Source: Enterobacter sp. Ag1 (GTDB lineage: Bacteria > Pseudomonadota > Gammaproteobacteria > Enterobacterales > Enterobacteriaceae). Taken from it: a DNA stretch of 64,000 bases. Each line of letters starts with the position of its first letter. The stretch's first letter is position 1. Positions 42,240 to 51,546 of this stretch are shown one piece after another. Location: contig AKXM01000003.1 of assembly GCA_000277545.1 (NCBI GenBank), positions 22 to 64,021 of the forward strand. The letters run 5' to 3'. Under the pieces are notes generated by a model. That model had not been told where the DNA came from. It saw nothing but the letters and a program-made list of their open reading frames with translations, and ran no database searches. Both the position numbers and the translations under genes were made by a program.

Positions 42240-42497
42240 TTATTTATAGATGACGGCAGTACCGTGCAGGGTGTTCGGACCGTTAACGGAGGTAATACGG
42301 AACGATTTAGCGCCCATTGCATCGGCCTTCGCGGCCAACTGTTCTTCCAGGGAAGAGAGGTTGCTGCCCGCATTGGCGCTGATGGTGCCAACTTTTTGCT
42401 GACCAGCAGGGGTAGCAGAAACTTCAACCGCCGCAAAGCTTGCAAATGAGAGTGAGCTAATCACAGCGGCAGCGAACAGAGTAGTTAAGGTTTTCAT
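42240..42497 (-). CDS. bhsA: Stress-induced outer-membrane protein BhsA (YcfR)
   Basis: BhsA is a small YdgH/BhsA/McbA-family protein linked in E. coli to copper permeability, biofilm formation and multiple stress resistance. It has 85 residues: signal peptide MKTLTTLFAAAVISSLSFAS, then the family signature GQQKVGTISANAGSNLSSLE and the ending NGPNTLHGTAVIYK. It is divergent from comR, its copper-responsive repressor in E. coli. Confidence 0.95.
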   Translation of the reverse strand: MKTLTTLFAAAVISSLSFASFAAVEVSATPAGQQKVGTISANAGSNLSSLEEQLAAKADAMGAKSFRITSVNGPNTLHGTAVIYK

Positions 42498-42540
42498 GAT
42501 TCAGGTCCTAAGCAGGTGAACGTTAGGTCGTTAAACTTAA

Positions 42541-42562
42541 TTAGTTAACGATCGATAACTAA
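42541..42562. promoter_or_regulatory. Palindrome before bhsA, candidate ComR operator
   Basis: TTAGTTAACGATCGATAACTAA is a 22-bp near-perfect palindrome, 44 bases upstream of the bhsA start. A related motif with the same TAACGA/CGTTA core lies near 42599-42619. Such sites suit a TetR-family dimer. Confidence 0.5.
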
Positions 42563-42744
42563 ATCATAATCGTGATCCACATCACACGTCAACACATTTT
42601 AATAACGACCGTTAATTAATTAAAAAAAGCGCTATTTTTCATTGTGATAAGAAATAATTATTTTTCATAACTTGGCACTGGCTACCGCCGCCGATTATTT
42701 TTATAATAAGTGTTCACTAATTAGACAGAGGTTAAACGGCAGGT

Positions 42745-43380
42745 ATGGCAACCGAGACTTTAAGTTGCAGCAAAAAAAGCCGTGGCCGTCCAAAAGTGTT
42801 TGACAGGGAAGCAGCACTCGACAAGGCCATGACACTCTTCTGGCAGCATGGCTATGAAGCAACATCCATGGCGCATCTGGTAGAAGCCACCGGGGCAAAG
42901 GCCCCAACGCTCTACGCGGAGTTCATCAACAAAGAAGGCCTGTTCCGCGCGGTGCTGGATCGCTATATCGCGCGCTTTGCGGCGAAGCACGAGGCCTGCC
43001 TGTTCTGTGAAGAGCAGACCATGGAAGCCGCGCTGGAGAACTATCTTTCCGCGGTCGCGCAATGTTTTACCGATAAGAGTACACCTGCTGGTTGCTTTAT
43101 CATTTGCACCTCATCCGTGCTGGCCGCGTCGTCGGAAGACATCGCCGCAACGATAAAAGCCCGCCATGCCGTGCAGGAACAAACGCTGGTGCGTTTCCTT
43201 GAAATGCGTCAGCAAAAAGGCGAGATCCCGGCGGAACGTAACATTCGCTGCCTGGCAAAATACCTGTGCTGCATCATTCAGGGGATGTCGGTCAGCGCCC
43301 GCGAGAACGCCAGCTATGAAGAGTTAATGCAGATTGTGAAAACCACGGTGATGTTGATGCCGCAGTTGAAGAAGATCTGA
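42745..43380 (+). CDS. comR: TetR-family repressor ComR
   Basis: ComR (YcfQ) represses bhsA and is relieved by copper in E. coli. The 211 residues have a basic N-terminus (KKSRGRPKVFDREAALDKAM) and the TetR helix-turn-helix HGYEATSMAHLVEATGAKAPTLYAEF. The rest is the helical ligand domain. It is divergent from bhsA across 247 bases and marks the left edge of the aerobactin insertion; in E. coli ycfJ follows. Confidence 0.93.
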   Translation: MATETLSCSKKSRGRPKVFDREAALDKAMTLFWQHGYEATSMAHLVEATGAKAPTLYAEFINKEGLFRAVLDRYIARFAAKHEACLFCEEQTMEAALENYLSAVAQCFTDKSTPAGCFIICTSSVLAASSEDIAATIKARHAVQEQTLVRFLEMRQQKGEIPAERNIRCLAKYLCCIIQGMSVSARENASYEELMQIVKTTVMLMPQLKKI

Positions 43381-43384
43381 TCCA

Positions 43385-43407
43385 GGGCGGCCAATGGCCG
43401 CCCTTTT
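43385..43407. terminator. Intrinsic terminator of comR
   Basis: GGGCGGCCAATGGCCGCCC followed by TTTT, directly after the comR stop and just before the convergent end of the next gene. Confidence 0.88.
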
Positions 43408-43409
43408 CA

Positions 43410-44300
43410 CTAGCGAACTCGCCCTTTCGCCCAGTAGGCCATAAAGTTAATGGCTTCGTGCTCAACGCCACGTTCGCCAATCAAATGGCGGCGCAGCAGC
43501 TTAACCACCGTCGACTCCGCCGCTACCCAGCCGTAAAACTCGTTGCTACCGGTGGTGGCTTTATCCCACAGCAGTTCGCCTTCGGCCTCTTCCTGGACGG
43601 CTTCGTGATGGCCGCTTTCCGGCACCCTCGCCTGCATTTTTACCGCCTGAATCAGGCATTCGCCGTGGGTGGCAGAGACGGTTTTGCGCGGCAGCCAGTT
43701 GATCTCGGCGAAGCCATAGGCGCTTAAGTCCACGCAGTCCCCTTCGTCCGGCACCTCAAAAAAGGCCTGTATTTTTGGCGGCTGAGCCTGGCGAGCCAGC
43801 ATTTCCAGAATGCCTCGTGCGGCGGGTAAAGCCGTCTCATCAGCGATAATCAGCGCGTTTCGCAGCCCGGCAGGCGGCGTCCATTCATAGCCGCCGCTGT
43901 CTTCCGGGTGGGCGGCGTTAGGTGCCACAATCTGGATAGCATCGCCGGGAACAGAATTAATCGCCCATGCGGAGGCCGGGCCTTCAGTGCCGTGGCTGAC
44001 AAACTCCACCGTCACTTCCTGACGGGCAGGATCGACATGGCGCAGCGTATAGGTGCGGATCACCGGGCGCTTCTCTTTTGGCATCCCCTGGGCAATCTGG
44101 TACCACTGCCCTTCGGCAGGCAGCGACGGCGGCGTCCCGTCTTCGGAGGGAAACAGCATTTTAATACGCTGATCAGGCGAGTCACATTTCATCTGCGCCA
44201 CATCAGGCCCGCTAAATACCAGGCTCAGCAGCGAAGGCGACACGGCCGTTTTCCGCGCCAGTTGAACGTTAAACAGACGATAGCCCTGAACTCCAGCCAT
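43410..44300 (-). CDS. Siderophore-interacting protein (NAD(P)H ferric-siderophore reductase)
   Basis: The 296-residue protein belongs to the SIP / ViuB-YqjH group: an FAD-binding beta-barrel with the flavin motif VIRTYTLRHVDP (about 80-91) followed by an NAD(P)H domain (NALIIADETALPAARGILEM) and C-terminal GWVAAESTVVKLLRRHL. Such enzymes reduce the iron of ferric siderophores in the cytoplasm to release it. It is 15 bases downstream of the exporter-like gene and divergent from iucABCD, so a role in unloading ferric aerobactin is likely. Confidence 0.88.
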   Translation of the reverse strand: MAGVQGYRLFNVQLARKTAVSPSLLSLVFSGPDVAQMKCDSPDQRIKMLFPSEDGTPPSLPAEGQWYQIAQGMPKEKRPVIRTYTLRHVDPARQEVTVEFVSHGTEGPASAWAINSVPGDAIQIVAPNAAHPEDSGGYEWTPPAGLRNALIIADETALPAARGILEMLARQAQPPKIQAFFEVPDEGDCVDLSAYGFAEINWLPRKTVSATHGECLIQAVKMQARVPESGHHEAVQEEAEGELLWDKATTGSNEFYGWVAAESTVVKLLRRHLIGERGVEHEAINFMAYWAKGRVR

Positions 44301-44315
44301 AACTTTTCCTTACGC

Positions 44316-45527
44316 TTAAATTGCAGAATGACGTGAACGGTGGCGGCTGCGCCAGATAACGCCGGACACCACGGTAAATAACACGGCGGCTAAAAAGGCC
44401 ACCATAATCAGCGCTGCCTCAGCGCCCGTTTTTGATACCAGCGGCACCAGCATGGCACAAAGCCCGTAGCCCAGAGTGTGGCTGGTCGCGACCCAGCCGG
44501 CCCCTGCACCATCGGCAAGCTTGTCGTTCAGCAACAGCTGATAGGCCGGGGTCGCCAGCGCGGCCCCAAACGACAGTACCGCGCAGCCGACGTAAAACAG
44601 CCACAGCTGGACGGAAATCATCATCGCCAGGCCAACGATCATCAGCAGCCCGGCGCTCAACAGGAGCGCCATTGGCTTCAGGCGCTGTGGCCGGAGAATG
44701 CCAAACTGTGCGGAGAGCGAAGCCACCGCGGCCAGGCTCAGCAGCCAGGCAACCTGATGGCTAATTGCGGCGGTATCCGTGGCAAACTGGCGGCCAAGCG
44801 CCGGAGAGAGCCCCAGCTGCATCAGGCTGACCGAGGCCGAAAGCAGCAAGGCACAAAGCAGATAAGGCAGGCAATCGGGCCGAAGACGAGCGCTTTTACG
44901 CTCGGCTGCGGGCTGCGGCGGCGTGCCCGGCAGACGCAACAGCATCACCAGCGCCAGCAGCGGGGCGACCATCAGAAGTCCCAACGGGGCGAGCGGATGA
45001 ATCGCTAACATGCCGGCGGCGCAAAGCGGGCCAAACAAGCGCCCGCTGCTCAACCCGGAGCTGATCGTGGCCAGCGCCGCCATGCGCTTTCCTTCCCCGG
45101 CACGCTGCAGCGCCCAGACCTGGCAGGCCGGAACCATCGCCGACACGGTCAAGCCGTAGATAATCCTCGCCACAATCAATATGCCCAATCCGACGTAACC
45201 CGCGACCGCATCCGTGGCCAGCAGCAGGCAACCAAGTCCGAGCAGCATAAAGCTTGCGCCATAGCCTCCCAGCGCCCAAAGCACCACGGGCTTACTGCCG
45301 AGGCGCGCAATCTGTTTCCCCCACCACGGCGAGGACGGTAAAAACAGCATCGACCCAAGCGTTAGCAATGCCGCCCAGACGGACAGGCTCAGATGTGTCT
45401 GCATCACCAGCACCGGGATCGCGACCAGCAGGCCGTTTTGCCCGACGCCAAGTAGCCCGGCGCTCAGCGCAAGTGGCCAACAGGAAAGGGATTTTTGCGG
45501 CGAATCCGCCAGTTCTAGCGATGTCAA
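44316..45527 (-). CDS. MFS transporter, ShiF-like (probable aerobactin exporter)
   Basis: The 403-residue protein has about twelve membrane helices and MFS motifs such as WWGKQIARLGSKPVVLW between helices 2 and 3. ShiF, an MFS protein beside iucA on pColV and the Shigella SHI-2 island, is the nearest relative I know by place and size, and ShiF-type proteins are thought to export aerobactin. It reads away from iucA across a Fur box, and the siderophore reductase gene follows. The exact substrate is inferred from context. Confidence 0.75.
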   Translation of the reverse strand: MTSLELADSPQKSLSCWPLALSAGLLGVGQNGLLVAIPVLVMQTHLSLSVWAALLTLGSMLFLPSSPWWGKQIARLGSKPVVLWALGGYGASFMLLGLGCLLLATDAVAGYVGLGILIVARIIYGLTVSAMVPACQVWALQRAGEGKRMAALATISSGLSSGRLFGPLCAAGMLAIHPLAPLGLLMVAPLLALVMLLRLPGTPPQPAAERKSARLRPDCLPYLLCALLLSASVSLMQLGLSPALGRQFATDTAAISHQVAWLLSLAAVASLSAQFGILRPQRLKPMALLLSAGLLMIVGLAMMISVQLWLFYVGCAVLSFGAALATPAYQLLLNDKLADGAGAGWVATSHTLGYGLCAMLVPLVSKTGAEAALIMVAFLAAVLFTVVSGVIWRSRHRSRHSAI

Positions 45528-45598
45528 AATGTTACTAACCCGTGTGGTTATTGTGCGTATTTGTAAAATTAATTTTATCTATTCTAACAATTGTTATT

Positions 45599-45617
45599 GA
45601 TAATGAGAAACGTTATC
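45599..45617. promoter_or_regulatory. Fur box between the exporter and iucA
   Basis: GATAATGAGAAACGTTATC matches the 19-bp Fur consensus closely, with symmetric GATAA/TTATC ends. AT-rich overlapping half-sites lie on both sides (ATTGTTATTGATAATG; GCATTATCATAAC). It sits in the divergent gap, so iron should repress both directions. Confidence 0.85.
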
Positions 45618-45656
45618 GGCAGAATTCGCATTATCATAACGCGTGGAAACTGTTTG

Positions 45657-47384
45657 ATGATGACTTTGCCAAATAAAACTCTGGCCTGGGATGTGGCCGC
45701 ACAGTGCTTTCTTAATTCCCTTGTCCGTGAAACCAGCGACTGGCGACTGACCGACAGCCACCCAGCCGAACTCATTATCCCCCTGGGGGAACAGCAGGCG
45801 CTCTACTTCAAAGTGGCCTATTTCTCTCCCACCCAGCATCACCGCTTCGAATTCCCGGCTCGTCTGGTCACTGCCACCGGCAGTCAGCCGATAGACTTCG
45901 CCACCCTTTCCCAGCTGATTGTCGATAAACTCCAGCACCAGCAGATGCTGCCAGCCACCGGTTGCGAAGCGTTTTATCAGCGCGTAATGGAAAGCCATGC
46001 CCACACGCAGCAGGCGATTGAAGCCCGTCATGACTGGAATGGGCTGCGCGAAAAAGCGCTGAATTTTGGCGAAGCCGAGCAGGCATTACTGGTGGGACAC
46101 GCCTTCCACCCGGCGCCAAAATCCCACGAACCGTTTAACCAGCAGGAAGCCGAGCGCTATCTGCCTGACTTCGCCCCGCATTTCCCGCTGCGCTGGTTCG
46201 CCGTAGATAAAAGCTACCTGGCGGGCGAAAGTCTGCACCTCAATCTGCAGCAGCGCCTGACGCGCTTTGCGGCTGAAAATGCGCCGCAGCTGCTGAGCGA
46301 GCTCAGCGACAATCAATGGCTGTTCCCGCTGCATCCGTGGCAGGCCGGCTATCTGCTGGAGCAGGACTGGTGCCAGCAGCTGGTCGCCAAAGGTTTGGTG
46401 AAAGATTTAGGCGAAGCCGGTGCACCATGGCTGCCGACCACTTCTTCGCGCTCGCTTTACTGCGCCACCAGCCGCGACATGATCAAGTTTTCTCTGAGCG
46501 TGCGCCTGACCAACTCCGTGCGTACGCTGTCGGTAAAAGAAGTTAAACGCGGCATGCGCCTGGCGCGCCTGGCGCAAACTGACCGCTGGCAAACGCTGCA
46601 GGCCCGCTTCCCGACCTTCCGCGTGATGCAGGAAGACGGCTGGGCCGGACTGCGCGATCTCCACGGCAACATTATGGAAGAAAGCCTGTTTGCCCTGCGC
46701 GAAAACCTGTTGGTTGAGCAGCCGCAGAGCCAGACTAACGTCCTGGTTTCCCTGACCCAGTCAGCCCCGGACGGCGGAGATTCCCTGCTGGTTGCCGCCG
46801 TGAACCGCCTGAGCTCTCGCCTTAGGATCACGCCGAAACAGGCTGCACACGCCTGGGTCGACGCCTATTGCCAGCAGGTGCTGAAGCCGCTGTTTACCGC
46901 CGAAGCGGATTACGGCCTGGTTCTCCTCGCTCACCAGCAAAATATTCTGGTGGAGATGCAGCAGGATCTGCCGGTCGGGCTTATCTACCGCGACTGCCAG
47001 GGCAGCGCTTTTATGCCGCATGCCGCAGGCTGGCTCGACATGATTGGCGAAGCACAGGCGGAAAACGTCTTCACCCGCGAACAGCTGCTGCGCTACTTCC
47101 CTTACTACCTGCTGGTCAATTCGACCTTCGCCGTGACCGCCGCGCTGGGTGCTGCGGGGCTGGATAGCGAAGTGAACCTGATGAGCCGTGTACGCAGCGC
47201 GCTTAGCGCCGTGCGTGACGAGGTGACGCATAAAACCTGCCTCGACTACGTGCTGGAAGGCCCGCACTGGAACGTGAAGGGGAACTTCTTCTGCTACCTG
47301 CACGACCATAACGAAAACACCATCGTCGATCCTTCGGTGATTTACTTCGACTTTGTAAACCCGCTGCTGGCTCAGGAGGGCTGA
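45657..47384 (+). CDS. iucA: Aerobactin synthase IucA
   Basis: IucA joins the first N6-acetyl-N6-hydroxylysine to citrate. It is an NIS (NRPS-independent siderophore) synthetase of 575 residues, with the family blocks GHAFHPAPKSHEPF, LFPLHPWQAGYLL, PTTSSRSLYC and KFSLSVRLTNSVRTL. ATG 45657 was chosen (next codon also ATG), with GGAA ten bases before; the longer frame would run through the Fur box. iucB starts at the next base after its stop. Confidence 0.94.
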   Translation: MMTLPNKTLAWDVAAQCFLNSLVRETSDWRLTDSHPAELIIPLGEQQALYFKVAYFSPTQHHRFEFPARLVTATGSQPIDFATLSQLIVDKLQHQQMLPATGCEAFYQRVMESHAHTQQAIEARHDWNGLREKALNFGEAEQALLVGHAFHPAPKSHEPFNQQEAERYLPDFAPHFPLRWFAVDKSYLAGESLHLNLQQRLTRFAAENAPQLLSELSDNQWLFPLHPWQAGYLLEQDWCQQLVAKGLVKDLGEAGAPWLPTTSSRSLYCATSRDMIKFSLSVRLTNSVRTLSVKEVKRGMRLARLAQTDRWQTLQARFPTFRVMQEDGWAGLRDLHGNIMEESLFALRENLLVEQPQSQTNVLVSLTQSAPDGGDSLLVAAVNRLSSRLRITPKQAAHAWVDAYCQQVLKPLFTAEADYGLVLLAHQQNILVEMQQDLPVGLIYRDCQGSAFMPHAAGWLDMIGEAQAENVFTREQLLRYFPYYLLVNSTFAVTAALGAAGLDSEVNLMSRVRSALSAVRDEVTHKTCLDYVLEGPHWNVKGNFFCYLHDHNENTIVDPSVIYFDFVNPLLAQEG

Positions 47385-48332
47385 ATGTTTCAGGCATCTA
47401 TTGTTCACGGCGGCCACGGGCTGCGCTGTGAAAAGCTCAATAAGCCTCTGAATCTGAGCTGGGGCCAGGACGGCGGCGCGGTCCTGTACTGGCCGGGCGA
47501 ACTGCCTGCAGGCTGGCTGCGCGATGCGCTGGATCAGATGTTCGTCGCGGCACCGCAGCTTACTTCCATCGTGCTGCCTTACGCCGAATGGCGCGAAGAA
47601 CCGCAGGCGCTGGTGCTGTTCGATCTGCTGAAAAGCGACATCGTTCACCGCGCAACCTTCTGGCAGCAACCGCTGTGGCTCAGCGCTCCGGCGAAGCATG
47701 CTTCCGGCGAAATGGTATTTGACGCTGAGCGCGAGATCTATTTCCCGCTGCGCCCTGCCCGCCCGTACGGGGAAGTTTACCGCCGCTACGATCCGCGCGT
47801 TCGCAAAACGCTGAGCTTCCGCGTGGCCGATCCGGCGTTGGACGCAGAACGTTTTACCCGCTGGATGAACGATCCGCGCGTGGACTATTTCTGGGAGCAA
47901 AGCGGCTCGCGGGAGGTACAAACCGCGTATCTGGAGCGCCAGCTCACCGGAAAACATGCGTTTCCGCTGATCGGCTGCTTTGACGACCAGCCGTTCAGCT
48001 ACTTCGAAATTTACTGGGCAGCGGAAGATCGCATCGGCCGCCATTACCCGTGGCAGCCGTTTGATCGCGGCCTGCATCTGCTGGTGGGCGAGCAACAGTG
48101 GCGCGGCGCGCACTATGTACAAAGCTGGCTGCGTGGCTTAACCCACTACCTTCTGCTGGACGAGCCGCGCACGCAGCGCACCGTGCTGGAGCCGCGCGCC
48201 GACAACCAGCGCCTGTTCAAGCATCTGGAGCCTGCGGGCTATGTGACGCGCAAGGAATTTGACTTCCCGCACAAGCGTTCACGCCTGGTCATGGCTGACC
48301 GCCACAACTTCTTTAGCGAGGTAGGCCTGTAA
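47385..48332 (+). CDS. iucB: N6-hydroxylysine acetyltransferase IucB
   Basis: IucB acetylates N6-hydroxylysine with acetyl-CoA in aerobactin synthesis. The 315 residues equal the E. coli length. The C-terminal half is GNAT-like (DPRVDYFWEQSGSREVQTAY, IGCFDDQPFSYFEIYWAAED, IGRHY). The start abuts the iucA stop, and the stop overlaps the iucC start by one base (TAATG). Confidence 0.95.
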   Translation: MFQASIVHGGHGLRCEKLNKPLNLSWGQDGGAVLYWPGELPAGWLRDALDQMFVAAPQLTSIVLPYAEWREEPQALVLFDLLKSDIVHRATFWQQPLWLSAPAKHASGEMVFDAEREIYFPLRPARPYGEVYRRYDPRVRKTLSFRVADPALDAERFTRWMNDPRVDYFWEQSGSREVQTAYLERQLTGKHAFPLIGCFDDQPFSYFEIYWAAEDRIGRHYPWQPFDRGLHLLVGEQQWRGAHYVQSWLRGLTHYLLLDEPRTQRTVLEPRADNQRLFKHLEPAGYVTRKEFDFPHKRSRLVMADRHNFFSEVGL

Positions 48333-50065
48333 TGAATCGCAAGGATTGGGATTTCGTTAACCGCCAGCTGGTAGCCAAAATGCTGGCTGAGCTGGAGTAC
48401 GAGCAGGTTTTTCAGGCCGAATCGCTGGGCGAAAATCGCTACTGCATCAGCTTAGCCGGGGCCGAGTGGCATTTTAACGCCGAGCGCGGCATCTGGGGCT
48501 GGCTGTGGGTAGACGCGCAAACGCTGCGCTGTGCGGACGAGCCTGTGCTAGCGCAGACGCTGCTCATGCAGCTCAAGCCGGTGTTGTCGATGAGCGACGC
48601 CACCGTGGCCGAGCATATGCAGGATCTGTACGCCACGCTGCTGGGCGACCTGCAGCTGCTGAAAGCGCGCCGCGGCATGAGCGCTGATAACCTGATCGAT
48701 CTCGACGCTGACCGCCTGCAGTGCCTGCTGAGCGGCCACCCGAAATTTGCCTTTAACAAAGGGCGTCGCGGCTGGGGCAAAGAGGCGCTGGAGCGCTATG
48801 CGCCGGAGTATGCCAATACCTTCCAGCTGCACTGGCTGGCGGTTAAACGCGAACATATGGTCTGGCGCTGCGATAGCGAACTGGATATTCAGCAGCTTAT
48901 CGCCGCCGCGATGGACGAGCAGGAGCTGGCCCGCTTTACGCAGGCGTGGCAGAACAATGGCCTGGATGATAACTGGCTGCCGCTGCCGGTGCATCCGTGG
49001 CAGTGGCAGCAGAAAATTGCGCTGGATTTCGTGGCCGATCTCGCCGAAGGCAAGATGGTGTCTCTGGGCGAATTTGGTGACCAGTGGCTGGCCCAGCAGT
49101 CGCTGCGCACCCTGACCAACGCCAGCCGCCAGGGCGGGTTAGACATCAAGCTGCCGCTGACGATTTACAACACCTCCTGCTACCGCGGTATTCCGGGCAA
49201 GTACATTGCCGCCGGGCCGCTGGCTTCCCGCTGGCTGCAGAACGTCTTTGCTACCGACAGCACGCTGGTGAAAACCGGGGCGGTGATCCTCGGCGAACCG
49301 GCTGCCGGCTATGTTTCTCATGCAGGTTACGCCGCGCTGGCTCAGGCGCCCTATCGCTACCAGGAGATGCTGGGCGTTATCTGGCGCGAGAACCCGACCC
49401 GCTGGCTGAAGCCTGACGAGACGCCGATTCTGATGGCGACCCTGATGGAGTGCGACGAAAACAATCAGCCGCTGATTGGGGCCTATATTGCCCGCTCCGG
49501 CATGGATGCAGAAGCCTGGCTGACGCAGATGTTCCGCGTGGTGGTGGTGCCGCTGTATCACCTGCTCTGCCGCTATGGCGTGGCGCTGATCGCCCATGGA
49601 CAAAATATTACGCTCGCCATGAAAGACGGCGTGCCGCAGCGCGTGCTGCTGAAAGATTTTCAGGGCGATATGCGTCTGGTGAAGGATGAGTTCCCGGAGA
49701 TGGACTCCCTGCCTCAGGAAGTGCGGGATGTGACCGCCCGTCTGAGCGCCGACTATTTAATTCATGATTTGCAGACCGGCCATTTTGTGACGGTGCTGCG
49801 TTTTGTTTCGCCGCTCATGGCCCGCCTTGGCGTGCCGGAGAGACGCTTTTATCAGCTGCTGGCCGCAGTGTTGAGTGATTACATGCAGGAACACCCGCAA
49901 ATGTCGGCGCGTTTTGCGCTTTTCTCACTCTTTAAGCCACAAATCATCCGCGTTGTGCTGAACCCGGTAAAACTGACCTGGCCTGACCAGGACGGCGGCA
50001 GCCGCATGCTGCCGAATTACCTCGAGGATCTGCAAAACCCGCTGTGGCTGGTAACCAGGGATTGA
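48332..50065 (+). CDS. iucC: Aerobactin synthase IucC
   Basis: IucC adds the second acetyl-hydroxylysine to finish aerobactin. It is a 577-residue NIS synthetase with the blocks SGHPKFAFNKGRRGW, LPVHPWQWQQK, NASRQGGLDIKLPLTIYNTS and LIAHGQNITLAMKDG. It is translationally coupled to iucB. Confidence 0.95.
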   Translation: MNRKDWDFVNRQLVAKMLAELEYEQVFQAESLGENRYCISLAGAEWHFNAERGIWGWLWVDAQTLRCADEPVLAQTLLMQLKPVLSMSDATVAEHMQDLYATLLGDLQLLKARRGMSADNLIDLDADRLQCLLSGHPKFAFNKGRRGWGKEALERYAPEYANTFQLHWLAVKREHMVWRCDSELDIQQLIAAAMDEQELARFTQAWQNNGLDDNWLPLPVHPWQWQQKIALDFVADLAEGKMVSLGEFGDQWLAQQSLRTLTNASRQGGLDIKLPLTIYNTSCYRGIPGKYIAAGPLASRWLQNVFATDSTLVKTGAVILGEPAAGYVSHAGYAALAQAPYRYQEMLGVIWRENPTRWLKPDETPILMATLMECDENNQPLIGAYIARSGMDAEAWLTQMFRVVVVPLYHLLCRYGVALIAHGQNITLAMKDGVPQRVLLKDFQGDMRLVKDEFPEMDSLPQEVRDVTARLSADYLIHDLQTGHFVTVLRFVSPLMARLGVPERRFYQLLAAVLSDYMQEHPQMSARFALFSLFKPQIIRVVLNPVKLTWPDQDGGSRMLPNYLEDLQNPLWLVTRD

Positions 50066-50068
50066 ATT

Positions 50069-51424
50069 ATGACAAACACTGTTGATTTTATTGGCGTAGG
50101 TATCGGCCCGTTTAACCTGAGCATTGCGGCGCTGTCTCACGAAGCAGAGGGATTTAGCAGCCAGTTCTTTGACAGCCGCCCTGACTTTGCGTGGCACCCG
50201 GGCATGTTAGTGCCGGACTGCCATATGCAGACCATGTTCCTGAAAGACCTGGTCAGCGCCGTGGCCCCCACCAGCCCGTTCAGCTTTGTGAACTACCTGG
50301 TGAAACGTAAAAAATTCTACCGTTTTCTGACCACCGAGCTGCGCACCGTCTCGCGCGATGAGTTTTCGGACTACCTGCGCTGGGCCGCAGAGGGCATGAA
50401 CAACCTGCAGTTTAACCAGACGGTTGAGCGCGTTGATTTCGACGAGCAGCGCAAGCTGTTTGTGGTGCAGACCGGCCAGGGGGAAACGCTGGCGCGCAAC
50501 ATTTGCCTCGGCATTGGCAAGCAGCCTCACCTGCCGCCGTGCGTAAAAGCCGCCACGCCAACCTGCTTCCACGCCAGCGAAATGAGCCTGCGTCTGCCGA
50601 ATCTGGCCGGGAAACGCGTCACGGTGGTTGGCGGCGGGCAAAGCGGTGCCGACCTGTTCCTGAATGCGTTCCGTGGCGCCTGGGGCGAGGTTGCCGAAGT
50701 GAACTGGGTTTCACGCCGCAATAACTTTAACGCGCTGGATGAAGCCGCGTTTGCCAACGAATACTTCACGCCGGAATACGTCACCGGCTTTGTGGGCCTG
50801 AATGAAGGCGCGCGGCAGAAAATGCTCGATGAGCAGAAGATGACCTCCGACGGCATTACCGCCGATTCGCTGCTGACCATCTACCGCGAGCTGTATCACC
50901 GCTTTGAAGTGCTCGGGCTGCCGCGCAATGCTCGCCTGCTGCCAAGCCGCTCCGTAACAGGCCTTGAAAGCCGTGGCCAGGGCTGGCAGCTGCTGCTGGA
51001 ACACCATCTGGACAAGGGCTATGACACGCTGGACAGCGACGTGGTGATTTTCGCCACCGGCTACCGCCCTACGCTGCCGCAAATGCTTTCGCCGTTAATG
51101 TCACGCATGACGATGCTGGATGAGTGCAACTTCAAAGTGCGCGACGACTTTACGCTGGAGTGGAATGGCCCGGCCGGAAATAACATCTTCGCGGTCAACG
51201 CCAGCATGCAAACCCACGGCATTGCCGAGCCGCAGCTTAGCCTGATGGCGTGGCGCTCCGCCAAAATTCTGAATCGCGCGCTGGGGCGTGATTTGTTCGA
51301 TCTCAGTACGCCGCCCGCGCTGATCCAATGGCGCAGCGGCAGCCGGGAAAAACCGCAGCACAGCGCTGCGTCCTTAACTCACTACTCCTCAAAATCATTC
51401 GAAATGCAGCCCGGCGCTAACTGA
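50069..51424 (+). CDS. iucD: L-lysine N6-monooxygenase IucD
   Basis: IucD hydroxylates lysine at N6, the first step of aerobactin synthesis. The 451 residues include the FAD motif DFIGVGIGPFNLSIAAL at the N-terminus, the NADPH motif VTVVGGGQSGADLFLN (about 185-200) and the family's C-terminal FATGYRPTLP. The start is three bases after the iucC stop. The C-terminus runs a few residues longer than the E. coli protein. Confidence 0.95.
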   Translation: MTNTVDFIGVGIGPFNLSIAALSHEAEGFSSQFFDSRPDFAWHPGMLVPDCHMQTMFLKDLVSAVAPTSPFSFVNYLVKRKKFYRFLTTELRTVSRDEFSDYLRWAAEGMNNLQFNQTVERVDFDEQRKLFVVQTGQGETLARNICLGIGKQPHLPPCVKAATPTCFHASEMSLRLPNLAGKRVTVVGGGQSGADLFLNAFRGAWGEVAEVNWVSRRNNFNALDEAAFANEYFTPEYVTGFVGLNEGARQKMLDEQKMTSDGITADSLLTIYRELYHRFEVLGLPRNARLLPSRSVTGLESRGQGWQLLLEHHLDKGYDTLDSDVVIFATGYRPTLPQMLSPLMSRMTMLDECNFKVRDDFTLEWNGPAGNNIFAVNASMQTHGIAEPQLSLMAWRSAKILNRALGRDLFDLSTPPALIQWRSGSREKPQHSAASLTHYSSKSFEMQPGAN

Positions 51425-51546
51425 GTTTATCCCCCGGCACGCAGGCCGCTGCGGGACGGGGGTAACCGTTAACCCCGCGTCAAATTGAAGAATGACGAGG
51501 ACACAGCATATTTGGGCCGATGTTTGTCAGCCCGTATGAAGGAACA

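Noticed and set aside
46761..48122. 453-codon minus-strand open frame
   Set aside because: Antisense to iucA-iucB, with no recognisable domain or ribosome site.
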